Shown in pieces: positions 44,719 to 51,822 of a DNA stretch of 64,000 bases. The notes beneath the pieces are model-generated. The model did no database searches. It saw nothing but the letters and a program-made list of their open reading frames with translations, and was not told the DNA's origin. Every line of letters begins with the position of its first letter. The stretch's first letter is position 1. This DNA comes from Crocinitomicaceae bacterium (GTDB lineage Bacteria; Bacteroidota; Bacteroidia; Flavobacteriales_D; Crocinitomicaceae), in NCBI GenBank assembly GCA_020635955.1, contig JACJYW010000005.1, positions 186,001 to 250,000 of the forward strand. The letters run 5' to 3'. The translations under genes and the position numbers were made by a program.

Positions 44719-44726
44719 TATTTTTG
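44719..44726 (+). promoter_or_regulatory. -7 promoter element for the bactofilin/atp unit
   Basis: TATTTTTG matches TAnnTTTG, 31 nt before the bactofilin ATG. It may drive bactofilin, the atpZ-like gene and the 4-TM gene, which are tightly packed. Confidence 0.45.
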
Positions 44727-44757
44727 TACATTTGATAGGAATTAAAACCCAGATGTG

Positions 44758-45189
44758 ATGCGTAAAGGATTAAAAAACAGAGAAGTTGGGCCCGTTGGTT
44801 CACCAGACAAATTGAACAGAATTGTTGATGGAACCAGCATAAAGGGTGATATCAATACTGATAGTAATTTCCGTCTTGATGGATATTTAAACGGCACACT
44901 AGAATCTTCTGGTAAGGTGGTAGTTGGTCCTTCTGGAAAGATTGAAGGAGAAGTGGTTTGCGCAAACGCAGATATAGAAGGAGAGATCATTGGCAACCTT
45001 AAGGTTGATGGTTTATTAATTCTCAAATCTACCGCAAAGGTTATAGGTAATATTACTGCCGGTAAGATCGGTATCGAAAATGGAGCCGAGTTCAACGGTA
45101 ATTGTAATATGTCGGGTTTGCCGGTTCAATCTGAACAAATACCTATTGAGGCAAATGGAGCCGAAAGTGAATCAGAGCTGGTTTACTAG
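44758..45189 (+). CDS. Bactofilin (polymer-forming cytoskeletal protein)
   Basis: The frame opens with GTG at 44755, but the ATG at 44758 is preferred (143 residues). The central region is a right-handed beta-helix with the bactofilin pattern: LNRIVDGTSIKGDINTDSNFRLDGYLNGTLESSGKVVVGPSGKIEGEV, then repeated ADIEGEIIGNLKVDGLLILKSTAKVIGNITAG. Bactofilins polymerise without nucleotide and organise cell-shape or envelope machinery. Its stop overlaps the GTG of the atpZ-like gene by one base, so it is the first gene of the ATP synthase locus, an arrangement I associate with Bacteroidota. Confidence 0.9.
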   Translation: MRKGLKNREVGPVGSPDKLNRIVDGTSIKGDINTDSNFRLDGYLNGTLESSGKVVVGPSGKIEGEVVCANADIEGEIIGNLKVDGLLILKSTAKVIGNITAGKIGIENGAEFNGNCNMSGLPVQSEQIPIEANGAESESELVY

Positions 45190-45434
45190 TGGCAACAAAT
45201 TCTGAATCAAAAGATCCCGGATCAACAAGAAGAGTTAATCCTTTCATGCGGTATTCAGGTATGGCGCTCCAAATGATGATTCCCATAGCTCTGGGGGCAT
45301 GGGCAGGTTCAGAGTTAGATAAATCTCAACAACTTGAAAAACCCATTTGGACGATCGTTTTATCATTAACGGGTGTTGGTATTTCTCTATATTTGGTGAT
45401 CCGTTCTGTGAATCGCCTATCTGATGACCAATAA
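45189..45434 (+). CDS. AtpZ/AtpI-type F0F1 ATPase accessory protein
   Basis: An 81-residue protein with two membrane helices (about residues 28-44 and 54-72) separated by the short loop SELDKSQQLEKP, the architecture of the AtpZ/AtpI (F0F1-ATPase gene 1) family thought to help c-ring assembly or magnesium uptake. It probably starts at GTG (TAGTG overlap with the bactofilin stop); the sequence upstream of the helices, RRVNPFMRYSGMALQM, fits family members. It overlaps the next gene by 11 nt. Confidence 0.8.
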   Translation: MATNSESKDPGSTRRVNPFMRYSGMALQMMIPIALGAWAGSELDKSQQLEKPIWTIVLSLTGVGISLYLVIRSVNRLSDDQ

Positions 45435-45858
45435 TTCTCTCATTAAATTTTCTTTAATTCCCTTAGTGATCACAATATTGTTATTGCTGGTGATCCATTT
45501 CGTCATTATAACTAAAACCCAACCCGTTGAAATGGTAATTGATGATTGGTGGCTTATCCACCTTTTTATGGCAACCATCACGCTTTCTGGATTTTTCCTT
45601 ATTTCAAATAGTGAACAAAAAAGCAATGATATAAGATCAGTTGGTAGAAGCTATCTTTTATATACTTCAGTTAAGGTTTTTTTGGCAATGGCTTTTTTAT
45701 CACCCTGGCTAATTATGAAGGAAGAAGGAACTAAAATGTTCGTCATGCATTTTTTCGCAATATTTTTTCCTTATCTGTTGGTCGAAACTGTACTGCTTAT
45801 CAGGTATTTAAATGCTCCAATGGTCGAAAAAACCAAATCTGACGAAAATCAATCGTGA
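45424..45858 (+). CDS. Four-helix membrane protein of the atp locus
   Basis: A 144-residue protein with four predicted membrane segments (about 8-28, 43-62, 77-96, 105-126). It overlaps the atpZ-like gene by 11 nt and precedes atpB. Position and topology resemble AtpI-like or DUF6168-like proteins seen in flavobacterial atp loci, but I cannot confirm the family. A role in F0 assembly is an inference from position only. Confidence 0.65.
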   Translation: MTNNSLIKFSLIPLVITILLLLVIHFVIITKTQPVEMVIDDWWLIHLFMATITLSGFFLISNSEQKSNDIRSVGRSYLLYTSVKVFLAMAFLSPWLIMKEEGTKMFVMHFFAIFFPYLLVETVLLIRYLNAPMVEKTKSDENQS

Positions 45859-45886
45859 AAATTTAGCCTGAATGGCTTTTTCTATA

Positions 45887-45894
45887 TAACTTTG
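45887..45894 (+). promoter_or_regulatory. -7 promoter element for atpB
   Basis: TAACTTTG, an exact consensus match, 63 nt before the preferred atpB ATG. It gives the main atp operon a promoter separate from the bactofilin unit. Confidence 0.55.
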
Positions 45895-45957
45895 CGCCGA
45901 AATTTCTGACCGACCTTTTTTCAATAGAGTTTGAATGCAGGTCAAACAAGAAAAAAT

Positions 45958-47034
45958 ATGATGAATAGAATTTTCGGTTTATTGATGATTTTTGGGCTCT
46001 CTTTTGGAGCAAGTGCTTGTGCTGAAGATATTGATATTATTGAGGAGGAAGTAGGGCACACTGAAGAGGATTTTGATGCGGCAGAATATGCCATTCACCA
46101 CGCCCTTGATGCTCATGATATTCACATTGCGGATGGTTTTGTAATTCCGCTTCCTGTCATTTTATATACAGATAATGGTTTGGTGACTTTTATGTCGTCT
46201 GAATTTCATCATGATGATGCAGGTCATCATATTGTTTCAAAAAATGGAATGAACTTCGTAAAGATCCACGAAAAGATCTATCAATTAGAAGAAGGAGCAA
46301 CTGAGGTAGTATTCAATGAAGAGCACCATCCAGAAAATGCACATCAGGTAGCCATGGATCTTTCTATCACAAAAAATACGATCACCATGTTCCTGGTAGC
46401 TGGTTTATTGTTGTGGTTATTCATTGCTTCGGCTAGAAAATACAAAACAGGATCTGTTCCAAGAGGAATTGCTAAATGGACAGAGCCAGGTGTGATCTTC
46501 GTTCAGGAAATTGCGAAAGACAACATTGAAGGGGATAAATACAAAAGATATACACCGTTCTTATTGACATTATTCTTCTTTATTCTATTCGGAAACTTAT
46601 TAGGATTGATCCCGTTCCTTGCTAACCCGAACATGACTGGTAGTATTTCAATGACATTGTTGTTAGCTACTATCACCTTCGTGGTTCAAATGGCAAGTTC
46701 TAAAGGACCTTTCTGGAAACACATTTTATTGCCGGATGCACCCGTTTGGTTGTATCCTATTTTAGTGCCAATTGAAATTGCAGGGATCTTCATTAAGCCA
46801 ATCGCTTTGATGATTCGTTTGTTCGCAAACATTACTGCTGGGCACATAATTGTGATCTCATTGATCGGGATCATTTTTGTTAACCAACATGCTGGATGGG
46901 CAGGATTGTCAGTACCAATGACATTGTTCATTTCAACGTTGGAATTGTTGGTGGCTTTTCTTCAGGCTTACATCTTTACAATGCTTGCGGCATTGTATAT
47001 AGGATCAGCCGTAGAAAGTGGTCATCACCATTAA
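45958..47034 (+). CDS. atpB: F0F1 ATP synthase subunit A
   Basis: Proton channel subunit of F0. The frame opens with TTG at 45931, but the ATG pair at 45958/45961 is preferred. MMNRIFGLLMIFGLSFGASA is then a normal signal peptide, as expected for the long Bacteroidota form (358 residues). An acidic, histidine-rich periplasmic segment of about 100 residues follows (EDFDAAEYAIHHALDAHDIH), then five or six membrane helices. The essential arginine lies in PIALMIRLFANITAGH. The C-terminus is short and histidine-rich (ESGHHH). It is first in the atpB-E-F-H-A-G order and has its own promoter element. Confidence 0.95.
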   Translation: MMNRIFGLLMIFGLSFGASACAEDIDIIEEEVGHTEEDFDAAEYAIHHALDAHDIHIADGFVIPLPVILYTDNGLVTFMSSEFHHDDAGHHIVSKNGMNFVKIHEKIYQLEEGATEVVFNEEHHPENAHQVAMDLSITKNTITMFLVAGLLLWLFIASARKYKTGSVPRGIAKWTEPGVIFVQEIAKDNIEGDKYKRYTPFLLTLFFFILFGNLLGLIPFLANPNMTGSISMTLLLATITFVVQMASSKGPFWKHILLPDAPVWLYPILVPIEIAGIFIKPIALMIRLFANITAGHIIVISLIGIIFVNQHAGWAGLSVPMTLFISTLELLVAFLQAYIFTMLAALYIGSAVESGHHH

Positions 47035-47063
47035 ATTGTAATTTTTTAATTAATACATATAGT

Positions 47064-47270
47064 ATGGGAACTGGAATCGCAGCTATCGGAGCAGGACTTG
47101 CAGTAATTGGTGCCGGAGTAGGTATCGGTAAAATTGGTGGATCTGCTTTGGAAGCAATGGCTAGACAGCCTGAGCTTGCTAACAAACTACAAACTGTAAT
47201 GATCATTGCAGCGGCTCTTGTAGAGGGTGCAGCCCTTTTCGGAATCGTTGTAGCTTTCTTACAAGGTTAG
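47064..47270 (+). CDS. atpE: F0F1 ATP synthase subunit C
   Basis: The 68-residue proteolipid that forms the rotor ring. Two membrane helices flank the polar loop ARQPEL (residues 33-38). The ion-carrying residue is Glu54 in ALVEGAALFG. Helix 1 shows GAGVGIGKIGG, with isoleucine where sodium-binding rings carry glutamine, and the residue after Glu54 is glycine, so proton coupling is expected. The start at 47064 (MGTGIAAIG) is clear although the frame is open upstream. The gene is 29 nt after atpB and is followed by a hairpin that may set relative mRNA levels. Confidence 0.96.
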   Translation: MGTGIAAIGAGLAVIGAGVGIGKIGGSALEAMARQPELANKLQTVMIIAAALVEGAALFGIVVAFLQG

Positions 47271-47278
47271 AAAAAGAT

Positions 47279-47303
47279 TGGTGTCAGGGATTGCCTGACA
47301 CCA
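47279..47303 (+). promoter_or_regulatory. Intercistronic hairpin atpE-atpF
   Basis: A 10-bp perfect stem TGGTGTCAGG / CCTGACACCA with a GATTG loop, 8 nt after the atpE stop. Only ACTTTTGT follows, so full termination is unlikely. It is better read as a 3' stabiliser or partial attenuator favouring atpE, whose product is needed in about 10-15 copies. Confidence 0.6.
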
Positions 47304-47310
47304 CTTTTGT

Positions 47311-47359
47311 CACCCTGAATGTCAACCTGAGCTTGTCGAAGGGCGAAGTTGAAGGGTGT
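47311..47359. repeat. Intergenic repeat with CCTGAGCTTGTCGAAGG core
   Basis: A 49-nt segment bounded by CACCCT and AGGGTG, with TCAAC/GTTGA inside, around CCTGAGCTTGTCGAAGG. I recognise this core as a short sequence scattered between genes in many bacterial genomes. It sits between the atpE hairpin and atpF. Confidence 0.55.
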
Positions 47360-47385
47360 ATTAATTAAAAAGTAAAAATTAGAAT

Positions 47386-47895
47386 ATGCTATTAGAATTG
47401 CATCCATTAATTACACCAGCAATTGGTCAGATCTTCTGGGGAGGTTTAGTTTTCTTGACATTATTATTCTTGTTGAGAAAATTTGCCTGGAAACCAATGT
47501 TGAATGCGGTAAATGAGCGTGAAAAAGAGATCGCGGATTCTATCGCTTTGGCTACTAAAACACAAGCCGAAATGAAGCAGCTTCAGGCTCAAAATGAGAA
47601 CTTGTTGAAAGAAGCAAGAGCTGAGCGTGATGCTATGATGAAAGATGCTTCAGAAACAAGTAAACAAATTGTTGCTGATGCTAAAGCAGCTGCTAAAGAA
47701 GAGGCGAACAAAATTATTGCTGATGCACAACGAGTAATTGAAAATGAAAAATTAGCGGCTATGTCTGAATTGAAGACTACAGTTGCTGCTCTTTCATTGG
47801 AAATTGCAGAGAAAGTAATTAAAGGTGAATTAGCTGAAGACGCTAAACAAAAGGCATTAGCTGAAAAATTAGCTGAAGATATCAGTGTAAACTAA
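47386..47895 (+). CDS. atpF: F0F1 ATP synthase subunit B
   Basis: Peripheral stalk subunit, 169 residues. A single N-terminal membrane helix (about residues 10-28, TPAIGQIFWGGLVFLTLLFLL) is followed by the conserved RKFAWKPMLNAVNEREKEI and then a long charged coiled coil ending with the delta-binding region. It follows atpE after 115 nt of structured spacer and precedes atpH by 4 nt. Confidence 0.95.
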   Translation: MLLELHPLITPAIGQIFWGGLVFLTLLFLLRKFAWKPMLNAVNEREKEIADSIALATKTQAEMKQLQAQNENLLKEARAERDAMMKDASETSKQIVADAKAAAKEEANKIIADAQRVIENEKLAAMSELKTTVAALSLEIAEKVIKGELAEDAKQKALAEKLAEDISVN

Positions 47896-47899
47896 GATT

Positions 47900-48436
47900 A
47901 TGGCGGCAAGTAAAGCAGCAACGAGATACGCAACAGCACTTTTGGATCTTTCGATCGAAATGAATTTGCTTGAAAAAGTGAATGCTGATGTCATGATGTT
48001 ACATGACTTGTGTAATTCAAATAAAGATCTTTTGGCCTTCTTCCATTCACCTATTATCCAAAAAAGAAGAAAGTATGAAGTTTATCAGGCTTTGTTCAAT
48101 GGTAAAATGGATAAAATGACAATTGGTTTCTTGAATCTGATCACTAAGAACGGAAGAGAGAACATTGTACCGGAGATTGCGGAAAGCTTCATCCAACAAT
48201 ACAGAAAACATAAAGGCATTGTAGATGTATATGTAACTTCAGCTGTTGCATTGGAACCAAAAGTGAAGGATGCAATCGTTGCAAAGATCAAAACAAGCTT
48301 TAAAGGTGATGTTCAGTTACATGAGTCAATTGATCAAACATTGATCGGTGGATTTGTAGTGAACGTTGACGATAAACAAATAGACGCGTCAATTAAAAGT
48401 CAATTGACGAATTTGAAAAATATATTATTAAACTAA
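47900..48436 (+). CDS. atpH: F0F1 ATP synthase subunit delta
   Basis: Stalk subunit linking F1 to subunit b, 178 residues. N-terminal helical domain (AATRYATALLDLSIEMNLLEKVNADV), then FFHSPIIQKRRKYEVYQALFNG and FLNLITKNGRENIVPEIAESF, and the C-terminal family signature IDQTLIGGFVVNVDDKQIDASIKSQLTNLK. It starts 4 nt after atpF. The 50-nt gap to atpA contains a palindrome and two copies of TCTAAAATCTA. Confidence 0.95.
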   Translation: MAASKAATRYATALLDLSIEMNLLEKVNADVMMLHDLCNSNKDLLAFFHSPIIQKRRKYEVYQALFNGKMDKMTIGFLNLITKNGRENIVPEIAESFIQQYRKHKGIVDVYVTSAVALEPKVKDAIVAKIKTSFKGDVQLHESIDQTLIGGFVVNVDDKQIDASIKSQLTNLKNILLN

Positions 48437-48441
48437 GAAAG

Positions 48442-48481
48442 GATCATAGTCTAAAATCTATGATCTAACATCTAAAATCTA
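48442..48481. repeat. Palindromic spacer atpH-atpA
   Basis: GATCATAG / CTATGATC (8-bp stem, 8-nt loop, 48442-48465) followed by CTAACATCTAAAATCTA (48465-48481). TCTAAAATCTA occurs twice. The 17-nt element recurs with one mismatch in the atpA-atpG spacer. Confidence 0.65.
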
Positions 48482-48486
48482 GAATA

Positions 48487-50061
48487 ATGGCAGATGTAAA
48501 ACCAGCAGAAGTTTCTGCAATATTAAGAGAGCAACTTTCAGGAGTAAAATCTGAAGCTGAATTAGAAGAAGTAGGTACCATCCTTCAAGTAGGAGACGGT
48601 ATTGCACGTATTTATGGACTCGGAGGAGTACAATACGGAGAGATGATCGAATTCCACAACGGATTGAGAGGAATCGTATTGAACCTTGAAGAAGATAACG
48701 TTGGTGCGGTATTGTTAGGGAAATCTGATGAGATCAAGGAAGGTGATACTGTAAAAAGACTAAAATTGATCGCTTCATTGAGAGTTGGTGAAGGAATTGT
48801 TGGTCGTGTTGTTGACACCATGGGTACTCCAATTGATGGAAAAGGAATTATCCAGGGAGAAACAATTGACATGCCATTGGAAAGAAAAGCTCCAGGGGTA
48901 ATTTATCGTCAACCGGTAAACGAACCATTGCAAACTGGTATTAAAGCAATTGACTCTATGATTCCAATCGGAAGAGGACAAAGAGAGTTGATCATTGGTG
49001 ACCGTCAAACTGGTAAAACTACAGTGGCGATCGACACCATCATTAATCAAAAAGAATTCTACGATAAAGGTGAACCAGTTTATTGTATCTATGTAGCAAT
49101 CGGACAAAAAGCTTCTACCGTTGCAGGTATCGTTGCTAAATTAGAGGCTGCTGGTGCTATGGCTTATACTACTATCGTTGCGGCTAACGCATCTGACCCT
49201 GCTCCAATGCAGTTCTATGCTCCATTTGCAGGTGCTGCAATTGGTGAGTATTTCAGAGATACTGGTCGTCCTGCATTGATCATTTATGATGACCTTTCTA
49301 AGCAAGCTGTTGCTTATCGTGAGGTTTCATTGTTATTAAGAAGACCTCCGGGACGTGAGGCATATCCTGGTGACGTATTCTATCTTCACTCAAGATTGTT
49401 AGAAAGAGCAGCTAAAGTTATCGCAGATGATAAAATTGCGGCTGAAATGAATGACCTACCTGATAACTTGAAATCTAAAGTTAAAGGTGGTGGATCATTA
49501 ACAGCTCTTCCGATCATTGAAACACAAGCTGGAGACGTTTCTGCGTATATCCCAACTAATGTAATTTCAATTACTGACGGACAGATCTTCTTGGAGTCTA
49601 ACTTGTTTAACTCTGGTGTACGTCCAGCAATTAACGTAGGTATCTCTGTATCTCGTGTTGGAGGTTCTGCTCAGATCAAATCAATGAAAAAAGTATCTGG
49701 TACCTTGAAATTGGATCAGGCACAATATAGAGAGCTTGAAGCTTTCGCCAAATTTGGTTCTGACCTTGATGCTGCTACTAAAGCTGTATTGGATAAAGGT
49801 GCTAAGAACGTGGAGATCCTTAAACAAAGAGAAGGTGACCCGTTTAGAGTTGAGAATCAGGTTGCCATCATCTATGTAGGAACAAAAGGATTGTTATCTA
49901 AAGTTCCATTAAACAAAGTGAAAGCGTTCGAAAAAGAGTATATCGATTTCTTGAACATGAAACACAAAGATGTTATGGATCAATTGTCAGCAGGTAAATA
50001 CTCAGATGAGATCACTGATGTATTAGAGAAAGTGGCTATTGAACTGGCAGATAAATACTAA
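48487..50061 (+). CDS. atpA: F0F1 ATP synthase subunit alpha
   Basis: Regulatory nucleotide-binding subunit of F1, 524 residues. The P-loop is GDRQTGKT (171-178), preceded by GIKAIDSMIPIGRGQREL. The catalytic-interface arginine motif is in the VGISVSRVGGSAQIKSMK segment, and the PPGREAYPGDVFYLHSRLLERAAK motif is intact. The N-terminal crown and the C-terminal helical domain are both full length. It lies between two repeat-containing spacers within the atp operon. Confidence 0.98.
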   Translation: MADVKPAEVSAILREQLSGVKSEAELEEVGTILQVGDGIARIYGLGGVQYGEMIEFHNGLRGIVLNLEEDNVGAVLLGKSDEIKEGDTVKRLKLIASLRVGEGIVGRVVDTMGTPIDGKGIIQGETIDMPLERKAPGVIYRQPVNEPLQTGIKAIDSMIPIGRGQRELIIGDRQTGKTTVAIDTIINQKEFYDKGEPVYCIYVAIGQKASTVAGIVAKLEAAGAMAYTTIVAANASDPAPMQFYAPFAGAAIGEYFRDTGRPALIIYDDLSKQAVAYREVSLLLRRPPGREAYPGDVFYLHSRLLERAAKVIADDKIAAEMNDLPDNLKSKVKGGGSLTALPIIETQAGDVSAYIPTNVISITDGQIFLESNLFNSGVRPAINVGISVSRVGGSAQIKSMKKVSGTLKLDQAQYRELEAFAKFGSDLDAATKAVLDKGAKNVEILKQREGDPFRVENQVAIIYVGTKGLLSKVPLNKVKAFEKEYIDFLNMKHKDVMDQLSAGKYSDEITDVLEKVAIELADKY

Positions 50062-50070
50062 TTAGTTGTA

Positions 50071-50125
50071 AGATGTCAGATTTTAGGTTTTAGCTAAAAC
50101 CTATCAACCTAACATCTAAAACCTA
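50071..50125. repeat. Palindromic spacer atpA-atpG
   Basis: Outer arms AGATGT (50071-50076) and ACATCT (50112-50117) enclose the perfect palindrome AGGTTTTAGCTAAAACCT (50085-50102). CTAACATCTAAAACCTA (50109-50125) matches the atpH-atpA element at 16 of 17 positions. Confidence 0.65.
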
Positions 50126-50136
50126 TAAATGAGCCC

Positions 50137-51015
50137 ATGGCTAATTTAAAAGAAATACGAAACAGGATCACCTCAGTTGAGTCAACAATGCAGATCACGT
50201 CTGCCATGAAAATGGTATCGGCGGCAAAGTTGAAAAGAGCTCAGGATGCGGTTACTCAAATGCGTCCGTATGCGGATAAATTGGGTGAGATCCTTGCAAA
50301 TCTTTCGGCTTCAATTGATATGTCTGAGAATAAATATTCTTCTGACAGAGAGGCGAAAAACGTATTGTTGGTGGCTATTACATCAAACAGAGGTTTGTGT
50401 GGTGGATTCAACAACAACGTGATCAAAGAAACCTTGAGATTGATCAAAGAAGAGTATGCCGGTAAATCTGTAACTGTATTGTCAATCGGTAAAAAAGCAA
50501 ATGATGCTTTCAAAAGAACTGATTACAACATTAAAGGAACTTATTTGCCTTCTCACATGGCTGAACTTTGGAATGACCTATCATTTGATAATGTTGCTCC
50601 GAAAGTGGAAAAGATCATGGGTGCTTTTGAGAACGGACACATTGATAAAGTTGTGATGGTTTACAATCACTTTAAAAATGTGGCTACTCAAGAAGTGAGA
50701 GTGGAGCAATTTTTGCCAATTGTTCCGGCATCTGGTGATGATTCAAATACAAATTTGGATTATATCTTTGAACCATCTAAAACAGAGATCGTTGAAGATT
50801 TGATCCCAAAATCATTGAAGATCCAAATGTATTCAGCTTTGTTGGATTCACATGCTGGTGAACACGGAGCACGTATGACTGCAATGCATAAGGCAACGGA
50901 TAACGCGGGTGAGTTGAACAAACAATTGAAAATTGATTACAACAAAGCTCGTCAGGCAGCTATTACAAACGAGATCCTTGAGATCGTTGGTGGTGCTGAA
51001 GCCTTGAAAGGATAA
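50137..51015 (+). CDS. atpG: F0F1 ATP synthase subunit gamma
   Basis: Central rotor shaft of F1, 292 residues. The N-terminal helix MANLKEIRNRITSVESTMQITSAMKMVSAAKLKRAQ and the C-terminal HAGEHGARMTAMHKATDNAGELNKQLKIDYNKARQAAITNEILEIVGGAEAL are diagnostic. AITSNRGLCGGFNNNV lies in the globular part. It is the last gene of the operon: a strong terminator follows, so atpD and atpC (beta and epsilon) must be encoded elsewhere. Confidence 0.97.
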   Translation: MANLKEIRNRITSVESTMQITSAMKMVSAAKLKRAQDAVTQMRPYADKLGEILANLSASIDMSENKYSSDREAKNVLLVAITSNRGLCGGFNNNVIKETLRLIKEEYAGKSVTVLSIGKKANDAFKRTDYNIKGTYLPSHMAELWNDLSFDNVAPKVEKIMGAFENGHIDKVVMVYNHFKNVATQEVRVEQFLPIVPASGDDSNTNLDYIFEPSKTEIVEDLIPKSLKIQMYSALLDSHAGEHGARMTAMHKATDNAGELNKQLKIDYNKARQAAITNEILEIVGGAEALKG

Positions 51016-51034
51016 TCTACAAATGTTTATATAG

Positions 51035-51067
51035 AAAACCCCGGTGCGAAAGTATCGGGGTTTTTTG
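51035..51067 (+). terminator. Terminator of the atp operon
   Basis: Stem AAAACCCCG / CGGGGTTTT with a 12-nt loop, followed by a T run to 51066. It lies 20 nt after the atpG stop. Confidence 0.85.
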
Positions 51068-51138
51068 TTTGCGCTTTATTGTCAATTATATAGTTCTGAT
51101 GAAATATTATATATTTTATTCTGAGTAAATCCCAAACT

Positions 51139-51816
51139 ATGAAAAAGCAATTCCTTTTAATTTTTTTAATCTTAAGTGCATTTTTAATTCAGGCTCAAAC
51201 GGTCTATCCGTATGTGAAATTGAAGAGCGGAGAGGTTATAAAGTATGATGAAGTTACCATCAAAGGAAAGGTGAAAGCAAGAAATGAAGGTGATCAAAAA
51301 TGGGTGAAGTACAAAGGAAAGGATCTTAAATCTGCCGTTGGTGGAATGCGCACTACTTATTTAAGAAAACGCCATACACAAGTCATGTATTTCAAGATTG
51401 ACCTGGATAATATTATCTCTGGCAAGGGCACCATTGTTGAAGGTAAAAAGGCTTACCAGGTAATCATTAGTAATGGTAACGAAATGATACTTTGCAATCA
51501 GATCTATTCTCCTAAATATACACAAGGTCCAACAACGGTTGCAGGAATGCCAAGTACAATGGGGTCAACTACTATGGGGGGCGGAAGTCAAACAGCATAT
51601 TACTTTGTTGAAGGAAGTAACATCAGAAAGGTGACATTTGATTGGTACAAAAAGGATTTTATTGAAAGTCTAAAAACTACTTTTGGATCTGAATGCGATT
51701 GCGTAGATGCTGTAGTCGATCAATATCAGGAATCGAAACTTAAGTTCATCACTATTTATGAACTTATGGAAAATTTGAAGGATTGTTATTATTTAGGATG
51801 TTTTAAAGAACTGTAG
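51139..51816 (+). CDS. Secreted hypothetical protein
   Basis: A 225-residue protein with a signal peptide (about residues 1-19, ending LIQAQ). The mature part opens with a strand-rich domain (YVKLKSGEVIKYDEVTIKGK) of the kind seen in Bacteroidota envelope proteins. A Gly/Thr/Ser/Met-rich flexible stretch (GMPSTMGSTTMGGGSQ) follows, then a helical C-terminus with four cysteines (ECDCVDAV, DCYYLGCF). I recognise no family and no catalytic motif. Convergent with the SpoIIE phosphatase gene, 6 nt apart. Confidence 0.6.
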   Translation: MKKQFLLIFLILSAFLIQAQTVYPYVKLKSGEVIKYDEVTIKGKVKARNEGDQKWVKYKGKDLKSAVGGMRTTYLRKRHTQVMYFKIDLDNIISGKGTIVEGKKAYQVIISNGNEMILCNQIYSPKYTQGPTTVAGMPSTMGSTTMGGGSQTAYYFVEGSNIRKVTFDWYKKDFIESLKTTFGSECDCVDAVVDQYQESKLKFITIYELMENLKDCYYLGCFKEL

Positions 51817-51822
51817 CTCTTG

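Noticed and set aside
44742..45095. 117-residue minus-strand frame opposite bactofilin
   Set aside because: Proline/serine-rich shadow of the repetitive beta-helix coding sequence.
48775..49107. 110-residue minus-strand frame in atpA
   Set aside because: Antisense to the conserved P-loop region; no independent evidence.
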